From assembly GCA_913009875.1 (NCBI GenBank), contig CAJVYS010000009.1:1-46756 (forward strand): 46,756 nt of DNA, given 5' to 3'. The notes below the pieces were generated by a model. It saw only the letters and a list, made by a program, of their open reading frames with translations, did not search any database and was not told where the DNA came from. Shown here one piece after another: positions 25,270 to 33,904 of the stretch. The translations under genes and the position numbers were made by a program. Numbering within the stretch: position 1 is the first letter of the stretch; the number at the start of each line of letters is the position of its first letter. The stretch comes from an uncultured Gammaproteobacteria bacterium. Lineage in GTDB: Bacteria; Pseudomonadota; Gammaproteobacteria; SZUA-152.

Positions 25270-25470
25270 ATGTTCGGCATCAAGAAACTTATCATGGGAT
25301 TGATCATTGGTCTGCTGGTTGGGCTCTGGGCCGGTGTCAACATCGGCTACGATCAGCCCATCTGGTCGAATCCCTTTGAGGCTCCAGCGCTGACGGAGAA
25401 GGCGAAGGGCGTTGCGGCCGATGCCTGGCAGGATGCAAAAAAGGCAGCACGGGATTCGCTCGACGACTGA
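25270..25470 (+). CDS. Small single-pass membrane protein, unknown
   Basis: The 66-aa ORF begins MFGIKKLIMGLIIGLLVGLW, a single hydrophobic segment with Gly spaced every four residues, then a hydrophilic tail rich in Ala, Lys and Asp. The purine-rich CGAGATAG before the ATG could serve as a weak ribosome-binding site. It ends seven bases before the convergent rmuC stop. I do not recognise a family. Confidence 0.6.
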   Translation: MFGIKKLIMGLIIGLLVGLWAGVNIGYDQPIWSNPFEAPALTEKAKGVAADAWQDAKKAARDSLDD

Positions 25471-25476
25471 CGGCCG

Positions 25477-26766
25477 TCAGTCGTCTTTTTCCGCCGCTGG
25501 CGCAACGTCACGGGCGCTCGATTCGATCTGCTCGGTCTTGTCGATGGATTTTTTTGCGCTGATGCCCATGTCGCTGAACTTGCGCGCACTGGGCAGTACG
25601 CGGCTGTCGAAGGACGCCACTGCCTTGTTGTAGTGCTGCACCGAGCTGTTGAGGCTCTTGCCCATCTTGCCCAGATGGTCGGCGAAGGTGCCCAGTCGTC
25701 CATACAGCTCTTCTCCCACTTGGCGAATCTGTTCTGCATTTTCCGCCAGTGACTCCTGCCGCCAGCCATAGGCCACGGCGCGCAGCAGGGCGACGAAACT
25801 GGTGGGGGTAGCGAGGATCACCTTCTGCCGCATGGCGTCCTCCAGCAGGGCGTGATCCTGATCCAGTGCAGCACTGAGGAACTGGTCGCCGGGGATGAAC
25901 AGCACGACAAAATCCGGTGAATCCTTGAACTGCTTCCAGTAGGCCTTGCTGGCCAGCTCTTGTACGCGCTTGCGCACATTGCGGGTGTGGCGCTGCAGCT
26001 GCGCATCGCGCTCGCTATCGTCCGTGGCCTCCACCGCGGAGAGGTAGGCGTCCAGCGGGGTTTTGACGTCCACCACCACCTCGCGTCCGCCGGGCATACG
26101 CACGATCATGTCGGGACGCAGGGCACCGTCTTCGGTGTCGGTGTGTTCCTGCTCGAAAAAGTCACAGTGTTCGACCATGCCGGCCAGCTCGGCGAGGCGC
26201 CGGAGGGTTAGCTCGCCCCACTGACCGCGTACCTCGGGCCGACGTAGGGCCTGCACCAGATTACGTGTCTCGCCCTGCAGGGCCTGCTGGGTCTGGGTCA
26301 TGGTTTCGAGGTGCTGGGTGAGGGCGCCATAGGCCTGCTTGCGTTCCTGCTCCATTTCGCGGATCTGTTTTTCGGTCTTTTCCAGCGCCTCGCGGATGGG
26401 TTTGACCAGTGTCTCGATGGCCTGCTCGCGCTGGCTGAGTTCGCCCTTGGCCTGCGACTGAAATCGCTGTAGGTTTTCCTGCGCCAGTTTCAAAAATTCC
26501 TCATTGTTATGTTTCAGTGCCTGGCTGGAGAGATGGCTGAAGCTCTCTTTCAGTTGCTCGCGCTGCTGTTCACCGGCCTGTTTCAGGGTTTCCAGTTTGT
26601 CCTCGTGGGATTTGCGCTCTATTTCCAGTTTGACGCCCAGCCCGGTATTCTTTTCCGACAGGCTGCTGATACGCTTGTGCAGGCGTAGATAGACCACCCA
26701 GCCACCGGCGATGGCGGCGAGCAGGGCGATGAGGATCAGGATAATGAGCGAGATGAGAGAGTCCAT
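25477..26766 (-). CDS. rmuC: DNA recombination protein RmuC
   Basis: RmuC limits DNA inversions at short inverted repeats in E. coli and has a nuclease-like core. The 429-aa protein has an N-terminal membrane anchor (residues 3-27), a long coiled coil (30-165), and the RmuC domain with RGQWGELTLRRLAELAGMVE, PDMIVRMPGGREVVVDVKTP and FIPGDQFLSAA. The ATG at 26766 has TAGAAT six bases upstream, suggesting leaderless mRNA. Its presence is notable in a genome so rich in inverted repeats, but the gene is common in bacteria. Confidence 0.93.
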   Translation of the reverse strand: MDSLISLIILILIALLAAIAGGWVVYLRLHKRISSLSEKNTGLGVKLEIERKSHEDKLETLKQAGEQQREQLKESFSHLSSQALKHNNEEFLKLAQENLQRFQSQAKGELSQREQAIETLVKPIREALEKTEKQIREMEQERKQAYGALTQHLETMTQTQQALQGETRNLVQALRRPEVRGQWGELTLRRLAELAGMVEHCDFFEQEHTDTEDGALRPDMIVRMPGGREVVVDVKTPLDAYLSAVEATDDSERDAQLQRHTRNVRKRVQELASKAYWKQFKDSPDFVVLFIPGDQFLSAALDQDHALLEDAMRQKVILATPTSFVALLRAVAYGWRQESLAENAEQIRQVGEELYGRLGTFADHLGKMGKSLNSSVQHYNKAVASFDSRVLPSARKFSDMGISAKKSIDKTEQIESSARDVAPAAEKDD

Positions 26767-26772
26767 CGGGCT

Positions 26773-26778
26773 ATTCTA
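26773..26778 (-). promoter_or_regulatory. -10 box of rmuC, leaderless arrangement
   Basis: Minus-strand TAGAAT, six bases, then ATG: the same geometry as the SNF2 and site-2 protease genes. Confidence 0.45.
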
Positions 26779-26822
26779 ATCGGAATCGCGGAGCGGGACA
26801 CGGGTTGTTGTGCATGTTCCTT

Positions 26823-26891
26823 ATTCACCACAGAGGCACAGAGTTCACAGAGAAAATGCATATTGCTCGTGACACGGCTCTGCGCTGTCAT
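26823..26891. repeat. CACAGAGGCAC repeat plus CTCGTGACA relative
   Basis: CACCACAGAGGCACAGAG is followed at 26866 by CTCGTGACACGGCTCTGCGC, a relative of the 13020 hairpin. Two repeat families are thus joined here in the 326-bp rmuC-gph gap. Confidence 0.55.
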
Positions 26892-26911
26892 ACACCCGGC
26901 GGGCACGGCTT

Positions 26912-27096
26912 GCAGGAGCGGGCCATACCCGCGATGAAGTCTACCCGGCAGGGAAAGCCAGCCATAAACTGTGGGAGCGGCTTCAGCCGCGAAAAAAGAG
27001 TCGGCTTATCCTTCGCGGCTGAAGCCGCTCCCACAGTTTTATAACAACACTATCGGTAGCGAAAGCAATAATATCGCGGGCATGGCCCGCTCCTAC
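26912..27096. repeat. Nested REP composite 1
   Basis: An outer pair (GCAGGAGCGGGCCATACCCG at 26912 and its complement ending CCGCTCCTAC at 27096) encloses a complete inner REP of the GCTTCAGC type (26966-27039). The right outer arm contains the TAG stop codon of the phosphatase gene. Confidence 0.85.
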
Positions 27097-27761
27097 CGGG
27101 ACTCAAGCCAGATGAGGATCTCGCCCGGCTGCTCGATGAGCGCATCCGCCCCCCAGTCCTGCGGGTGGTCGTCCGCGCCGATGTAGCCGAACAGGGCCGC
27201 GAGGGTATGGGTGCCGGCGCGCCGGCCGGCCTCGATGTCGCGTTCGGCATCACCCACGTACAGGCATTCCCGCGCCTCGGCGCCGGCCTGCCGGCAGGCG
27301 TGCAGGATGGGCTGCGGATGCGGCTTGCGTTGCTCGCAGGTATCACCGCTGACGATGCAGGCGGCGCGCTGGCTGAGCCCCAGCGCCTCCAGCAGCGGTT
27401 CGGTGAGCCAGGCGGGTTTGTTGGTAACCACGCCCCAGTTGAGGTCGCGCGCCTCGATGTCGGCCAACACCTCAGCCATGCCGGGGAACAGGTGCGTTTC
27501 GCGGGCGATATTGGCCTGATAAATGTCCAGCAGGCGCAGCCGCAGGGTCTCTTCCTCGGGATGGTGTTCGCCAAAGCCACAGCGGATCAGGGCGATGCCG
27601 CCATGCGAGGCGGCGGGGCGAATGATATCCAGCGGCAGCGGTGCGCGGCCTTGTTCGGCGAGCACACCGTTGAGGGCATAGGCCAGGTCCGGGGCGGTAT
27701 CGGCCAGGGTGCCATCGAGGTCGAAGAGCACCGCTTTGATGGGCGGGAAGGGCGTCACCAA
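27093..27761 (-). CDS. gph: HAD-IA phosphatase, Gph/MupP type
   Basis: The 222-aa HAD hydrolase has motif I FDLDGTLADT (D14, D16), motif II/III GVVTNKPAWL and KPHPQPI, and motif IV YVGDAERDIEAG. Family members act on phosphoglycolate (Gph) or, next to ubiG in pseudomonads, on N-acetylmuramate 6-phosphate (MupP). The ubiG neighbour and the ending GYIGADDHPQDWGADALIEQ make MupP a serious alternative. The start is uncertain: TTG 27761 or GTG 27758, neither with a Shine-Dalgarno, right beside a repeat. The stop TAG lies inside a REP arm. Confidence 0.85.
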   Translation of the reverse strand: MVTPFPPIKAVLFDLDGTLADTAPDLAYALNGVLAEQGRAPLPLDIIRPAASHGGIALIRCGFGEHHPEEETLRLRLLDIYQANIARETHLFPGMAEVLADIEARDLNWGVVTNKPAWLTEPLLEALGLSQRAACIVSGDTCEQRKPHPQPILHACRQAGAEARECLYVGDAERDIEAGRRAGTHTLAALFGYIGADDHPQDWGADALIEQPGEILIWLESR

Positions 27762-27765
27762 CGAA

Positions 27766-27833
27766 CGTAGGGTGGGTATTGCCCACCAACGACATGCAGC
27801 CAGTCACATCCGGTGGGCACTGCCCACCCTACG
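27766..27833. repeat. CGTAGGGTGGG inverted repeat filling the ubiG-gph gap
   Basis: Arms CGTAGGGTGGG/CCCACCCTACG with inner TGCCCACC/GGTGGGCA. It occupies nearly the whole 75-bp gap and shares GTGGGCAC with the 1838 hairpin. Confidence 0.75.
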
Positions 27834-27836
27834 GAG

Positions 27837-28568
27837 TCAGGCCTCATCGCACGTGCAGCAGGCCAGGTAGTTGACGGCCAGATCCCGCCCCAGCGAGTAC
27901 TGCTTGCTGAGCGGATTGTAGCTCATGCCGGTGAGGTCGCGCATCTTCAAACCGGCGTGGCGCGCCCAGCTTTCCAACTCCGAGGGGCGGATGAACTTGT
28001 CGTAGTCGTGGGTGCCTCGGGGCAGCATGCGCAACAGGTATTCGGCACCGACGATGGCCAACAGATAGGCCTTGGGATTGCGGTTGATGGTGGAAAAGAA
28101 CACCACGCCATCGGGCTTCACCAGCGTGCGGCAGGCACGGATCACCGAGGCGGGATCCGGCACGTGCTCCAGCATTTCCATGCAGGTGACCACGTCGAAG
28201 CGGCCCGGGTGCTGTTCGGCGAAGGCCTCCGCGGTCGCCCGCTGATAGTCCACCTCGATGCCGGATTCCAGTCCGTGCAGACGCGCCACCGACAGCGGCG
28301 CCTCGCCCATGTCGATGCCGGTCACCTGTGCGCCGAGGGTGGCCATGCTCTCGGAGAGGATGCCGCCGCCGCAGCCCACGTCCAGCACCTGTTTACCGTC
28401 CAGCCCGCCAGCGTGGCGCTCGATGTAGTCGAGGCGTAGCGGATTGATCTCATGCAAGGGTTTGAATTCACTCTGTGGGTCCCACCAGCGCGAGGCCAGG
28501 GCCTCGAACTTGGCAATTTCAGCAGGATCGGCGTTGTGGTTTGTCGTGTCAAAGGTCGTATCAGTCAT
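27837..28568 (-). CDS. ubiG: Ubiquinone biosynthesis O-methyltransferase
   Basis: UbiG carries out both O-methylations in ubiquinone synthesis using S-adenosylmethionine. The 243-aa protein has the UbiG signature [20 protein letters not shown] at the N-terminus, SAM motif [13 protein letters not shown] near 61, [10 protein letters not shown], and the C-terminal [14 protein letters not shown]. The start is ATG 28568. The phosphatase gene follows 75 bp downstream. It implies a ubiquinone-using respiratory organism. Confidence 0.95.
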   Translation of the reverse strand: MTDTTFDTTNHNADPAEIAKFEALASRWWDPQSEFKPLHEINPLRLDYIERHAGGLDGKQVLDVGCGGGILSESMATLGAQVTGIDMGEAPLSVARLHGLESGIEVDYQRATAEAFAEQHPGRFDVVTCMEMLEHVPDPASVIRACRTLVKPDGVVFFSTINRNPKAYLLAIVGAEYLLRMLPRGTHDYDKFIRPSELESWARHAGLKMRDLTGMSYNPLSKQYSLGRDLAVNYLACCTCDEA

Positions 28569-28777
28569 GCCTATAGCTTACCCCATCTTTGCTCTTGATG
28601 GACTTTGCCTCCAATAATACGGTGTAGGGAATCCGTATCGGCGGTGGTTTTAATGCAGGGGGAAGGCAGGCCAAATGACATGTTGCTGCTGGGCTGAATG
28701 GGGGTTTGGAATCCTACAGCTTGGGTGTCGGTGAGGGAAGATCAGGTATCTTACTGTTATCTGATGTGACGAAAACT

Positions 28778-28953
28778 GTAGGAGCGGGCCATGCCCGCGA
28801 TGGTACACCCCTTAAACCGCCGAGATTGTTATTTCGAATATTGTGGGAGCGGCTTCAGCCGCGAATTAAAGGCTAAATTCATTCGCGGCTGAAGCCGCTC
28901 CCACAAATTTATTATTTTCCCACCCACCCATCGCGGGCATGGCCCGCTCCTAC
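28778..28953. repeat. Nested REP composite 2
   Basis: Outer perfect 26-bp arms beginning GTAGGAGCGGGCCATGCCCG (28778-28803 and 28928-28953) enclose an inner REP of GCTTCAGC type (28841-28906). Same architecture as 26912-27096. It is the main content of the 424-bp gap 28569-28992; the remainder shows nothing I recognise. Confidence 0.9.
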
Positions 28954-28992
28954 CATTGTCTAGGGGCTTCCTTGCCCCATGGACAATTCTGG

Positions 28993-31500
28993 TTATTCCA
29001 CCGGCAGGGCGGGCACTGGTTTCAGTTTCCAGATGTCGGCGTTGTATTCCTGCATGGTGCGGTCGGTGGAGAACTTGCCGCTGGCGGCGGTGTTGAGGAT
29101 GCTCATGCGCGTCCAGCGTTCTTCATCGCGGTAGGCCTCGGCGGCCTGCTGCTGGGCTGCGACGAAACTGGTGAAGTCGGCGGCCACCAGCCACGGGTCG
29201 AAGGGGCTGCGGATGGCGTTGATGATGGGGTCGAACAGGCCTGGCTCGAACTGGTTGAAGTGGGCGCTTTCCAGCAGCTGCATGACGCGCTTCAGGTTTT
29301 CGTCACCATTGATGATGGCGCTGGGATCGTAGTTCTGTCGTGCTTCCTCGACCTCGCTGGCGGTGAGGCCAAACAGGAAGAAGTTGTCGTCGCCGGCCTC
29401 TTCGCGGATCTCGATGTTGGCGCCGTCCAGGGTGCCGATGGTGATGGCGCCGTTCATCATGAATTTCATGTTGCCGGTTCCCGAAGCTTCCTTGCCGGCG
29501 GTGGAAATCTGCTCAGAGAGATCAGTGCCGGGAGCGATGATTTCCATCGCCGTAACACGGTAGTTGGGCAGGAAGGCTAACTTCAGTTTGTCGCCCACCA
29601 TCGGGTCGTTGTTGACCATGAAGGCGATGTTGTTGGTCAGTTTGATGGTCAGCTTGGCCATGGCATAGCCGGGCGCGGCCTTGCCGCCGATGAGCACACA
29701 GCGCGGGGTCCAGTTGTCGCTGTCGCCGCGCTTGATGCGGTCATACAAATGAATGACATGCAGCAGGTTAAGCAGCTGGCGCTTGTATTCATGGATACGT
29801 TTGACCTGTACGTCGAACATGGCGTCGGTGTTGAATTTCACGCCACGCTCGGTTTCGACCAGCTCCGCCAGGCGCACCTTGTTGGCCTGCTTGATTTCGC
29901 GCCACTGGTAGCGGAAGCCGGCGTCGTCGGCGAGGGGGGTGAGTTTGGCGAGCTGGGGCAGATCGGTGAACCATTCTTCGCCAATGGTGTTGATGATCAG
30001 AGTGCTCATGTCCGGGTTGCACCAGGCCATCCAGCGCCGCTGGGTGACGCCGTTGGTCTTGTTGTTGAATTTGTGTGGCCACAGCTCGCAGAAATCGTGG
30101 AACAGGCCTTCCTGCAGCAGCTTCGAATGCAGCTCGGCGACGCCGTTGATGGAATAGCTGCCGACGATGGCCAGGTAGGCCATGCGCACCTGCGGCTCCG
30201 GGCCTTCCTCGATGATGGACATGCGGCGCAGGCGGTCGGTGTCGCCGGGCCAGCGGCAGGCGACACTGCCGAGGAAGCGGGCGTTGATTTCGTAGATGAT
30301 CTCCAGCAGACGCGGCAACAGGCCTTCGAACAGGCGTACCGACCATTTTTCCAGCGCCTCGGGCAGCAGGGTGTGGTTGGTGTAGGCCATGGTGCGGGTG
30401 ACGATGTCCCAGGCCTCGTTCCAGCCCAGCTTGTGCTCGTCGAGCAGCAGGCGCATCAGCTCGGCGATGGCGCAGGTGGGGTGGGTGTCGTTGAGCTGGA
30501 AACAGTTCTTGGCGGCGAATTGGCTGAAGTCCTCGCCGTGATCGCGGGCCCAACGGCGCAGGGTGTCTTTGAGGCTGGCGGAGGCGAGGAAATACTGCTG
30601 GCGCAGGCGTAGTTCCTTGCCGTTTTCGCTGCTGTCGTTGGGATAGAGCACCATGGTGATGTGTTCGGCGGCGTTCTTGGCGGCGACGGATTCGGGATAG
30701 CTGCCGGCGTTGAATTCGCCCAGGTCGAACTCGTCGGTGGCGGCGGCCTTCCACAGACGCAGGCTGTTGACGGTACCGTTGCGATAGCCGGGCACGGGCA
30801 CGTCGTAGGGCACTGCCAGCACGTCGTGGGTGTCGACCCAACGGTTACGGGTGATGCCGTTGGCATCCTGATAGAGTTCGCTGCGTCCGCCGAAGTGCAC
30901 GCGCTGGGTGAACTCGGGGCGTTCCAGTTCCCAGGGGTTGCCGTCGCGCAGCCAGTGATCGGGCTCTTCGATCTGGTAACCGTTTTCGATTTTCTGCCGG
31001 AACATGCCGTATTCGTAACGAATGCCATAGCCCAGCACGGGCAGTTGCAGGGTCGCACAGCTGTCGAGGAAACAGGCGGCAAGACGGCCCAGGCCGCCGT
31101 TGCCGAGGCCGGCGTCGTGTTCCGCCTCGGCAATTTCTTCCAGTTCCAGTCCCAGCTTGTACAGCCCCTGGGTGGCCTCATCGGCGACGCCAAGGTTGAT
31201 CATGGCATTCCCCAGCGCGCGGCCCATGAGAAATTCCAGCGACATGTAGTGCATGCGCCGGGAGTCGTTTTCCTCGTAGGCGTAGCGGGTGTTTTTCCAG
31301 CGCTCCATGATGCGATCGCGCAGTGCCATGACCAATGCGGTGTAGGGGTAGTGAGTGGATCGGCAGTGCCGGTCACGCCCCAGGGTGTGGCTGAAGTAGC
31401 GGCGGAAGTCCTCGGCGATGCTGTCGGCATCCAGGCCCAGGGGGGGCAGCTCGGTCAGCTTGGGGTGCGGCTTGCTGTTGCGCAGAGGAATGAAGTTCAT
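28993..31500 (-). CDS. glgP: Glycogen/alpha-glucan phosphorylase
   Basis: This GT35 PLP-dependent phosphorylase releases glucose-1-phosphate from glycogen. The protein is full length at 835 aa. Conserved motifs include MSLEFLMGRALGNAMINLG, EAEHDAGLGNGGLGRLAACF, QLNDTHPTCAIAELMRLL, FDVQVKRIHEYKRQLLN, and the PLP lysine motif EASGTGNMKFMMNGA with Lys near 679. The start is ATG 31500 with AGAGAG upstream. It lies downstream of gpmI on the same strand with a 255-bp repeat-filled gap; no other glg gene is in the window. Confidence 0.96.
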   Translation of the reverse strand: MNFIPLRNSKPHPKLTELPPLGLDADSIAEDFRRYFSHTLGRDRHCRSTHYPYTALVMALRDRIMERWKNTRYAYEENDSRRMHYMSLEFLMGRALGNAMINLGVADEATQGLYKLGLELEEIAEAEHDAGLGNGGLGRLAACFLDSCATLQLPVLGYGIRYEYGMFRQKIENGYQIEEPDHWLRDGNPWELERPEFTQRVHFGGRSELYQDANGITRNRWVDTHDVLAVPYDVPVPGYRNGTVNSLRLWKAAATDEFDLGEFNAGSYPESVAAKNAAEHITMVLYPNDSSENGKELRLRQQYFLASASLKDTLRRWARDHGEDFSQFAAKNCFQLNDTHPTCAIAELMRLLLDEHKLGWNEAWDIVTRTMAYTNHTLLPEALEKWSVRLFEGLLPRLLEIIYEINARFLGSVACRWPGDTDRLRRMSIIEEGPEPQVRMAYLAIVGSYSINGVAELHSKLLQEGLFHDFCELWPHKFNNKTNGVTQRRWMAWCNPDMSTLIINTIGEEWFTDLPQLAKLTPLADDAGFRYQWREIKQANKVRLAELVETERGVKFNTDAMFDVQVKRIHEYKRQLLNLLHVIHLYDRIKRGDSDNWTPRCVLIGGKAAPGYAMAKLTIKLTNNIAFMVNNDPMVGDKLKLAFLPNYRVTAMEIIAPGTDLSEQISTAGKEASGTGNMKFMMNGAITIGTLDGANIEIREEAGDDNFFLFGLTASEVEEARQNYDPSAIINGDENLKRVMQLLESAHFNQFEPGLFDPIINAIRSPFDPWLVAADFTSFVAAQQQAAEAYRDEERWTRMSILNTAASGKFSTDRTMQEYNADIWKLKPVPALPVE

Positions 31501-31608
31501 GGGCTGCTCTCTATTGAAATTGAGTTAAATCAAAAAGATAAGAATTAAACATAACAATTCAGTTCATCATAGGGATACGGAAGTTACCGAGGAAGGGGTA
31601 TCCATATT

Positions 31609-31735
31609 GTGCGTACGGCGCACACTACATCTGCCCGTAGCGTGTGCCGTGCGCACGGTGGTCCTGAACAATGACGAAAGATGACATCCATTCCAGCGCT
31701 GCATTCTCTGTGCTCTCCATGCCTCTGTGGTGAAT
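31609..31735. repeat. GCGCAC palindrome plus CACAGAG repeat (copy 3)
   Basis: GTGCGTACGGCGCACACTAC to GTGCGCAC (31609-31656), followed by GTGCTCTCCATGCCTCTGTG at about 31711. The upstream flank from 31551 (ATTCAGTTCATCATAGGGAT) matches that of copy 2. It fills the glgP-gpmI gap. Confidence 0.7.
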
Positions 31736-31755
31736 GCTTTTGTTGCCTGAGATAC

Positions 31756-33333
<1,578 letters not shown>

Positions 33334-33558
33334 GTTTGGGTCAATTGGTCTCTAAGGTCGTGAAATACACAGGTTTCCACATTTTCGTTGCCGTTGTGTG
33401 ACGGGCAGCGAACCTTCCGGTAGAGCGGGAACAACAGGGATGTGGCGGATGAATAGCGGCTTGCGGTAGTGATACTTGATGGTTGCTGGCAGTGGTTTGT
33501 CTCGGTTGTGACGCGGGTCATGAATTGCGGCGCGGAAAGACCGCAGGAAAAGCTAGGC

Positions 33559-33587
33559 ATTCTATCGGTTTGGCGTCTGTGGGTCAA
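33559..33587 (-). promoter_or_regulatory. Promoter for gpmI
   Basis: On the minus strand TTGACC, a 17-bp spacer and TAGAAT. It would give a leader of about 218 nt. Apart from this promoter, its operator-like palindrome and copy 4 of the GCGCAC repeat, I see nothing in the 571-bp gap 33334-33904. Confidence 0.6.
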
Positions 33588-33596
33588 TTCACCCAC
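33579..33596. promoter_or_regulatory. Palindrome over the gpmI -35 box
   Basis: GTGGGT-N6-ACCCAC overlaps the TTGACC hexamer, so a dimeric repressor or activator could act here. Chance remains possible for a 6-bp dyad. Confidence 0.4.
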
Positions 33597-33773
33597 TTTG
33601 GCGGAAAGGGGGAATGATAGATATTACAATGGGTTACAGATTGTAGCTAAGCCTAAAGAGACAGAGGGGTTGGTCGGTGAGCAGATAGGATTGTCACCAC
33701 GGAAACTGGCCCATCCCGTCGCTATCCCGGCGCAGGTCGGAGTGACGGTTTTTTGTAGCTATTCAGTAGCAAT

Positions 33774-33873
33774 GTGCGCACGGCGCACGCTACGGGCAAG
33801 TGTAGTGTGCGCCATGCGCGCACAACATGGGTAGCCAATTTCTCTGTGCGCTCCGTGCCTCTGTGGTGAATAA
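33774..33873. repeat. GCGCAC palindrome plus CACAGAG repeat (copy 4)
   Basis: GTGCGCACGGCGCACGCTAC to ATGCGCGCAC (33774-33823), followed by TCTCTGTGCGCTCCGTGCCT and CTGTGGTGAA. The order and spacing repeat those of copies 1 and 3. Confidence 0.7.
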
Positions 33874-33904
33874 TTACCTTTTAATGCCTTGCGGTAAAAA
33901 CACC

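Noticed and set aside
24023-25470. Full prophage
   Set aside because: Only the lysis pair is phage-like; flanking genes (PilZ protein, rmuC) are ordinary chromosomal genes and no att site or integrase was seen.
27813-28439. 208-aa plus-strand ORF over ubiG
   Set aside because: It is antisense to ubiG, which has all expected motifs.
29749-30612. 287-aa plus-strand ORF over glgP, and the 350-aa ORF 29789-30841 minus
   Set aside because: Both are other frames of glycogen phosphorylase, which is complete and motif-rich.
33469-33834. 121-aa plus-strand ORF in the gpmI-zntA gap
   Set aside because: It ends inside the GCGCAC repeat, has no ribosome-binding site and no coding character; it also overlaps the gpmI promoter.
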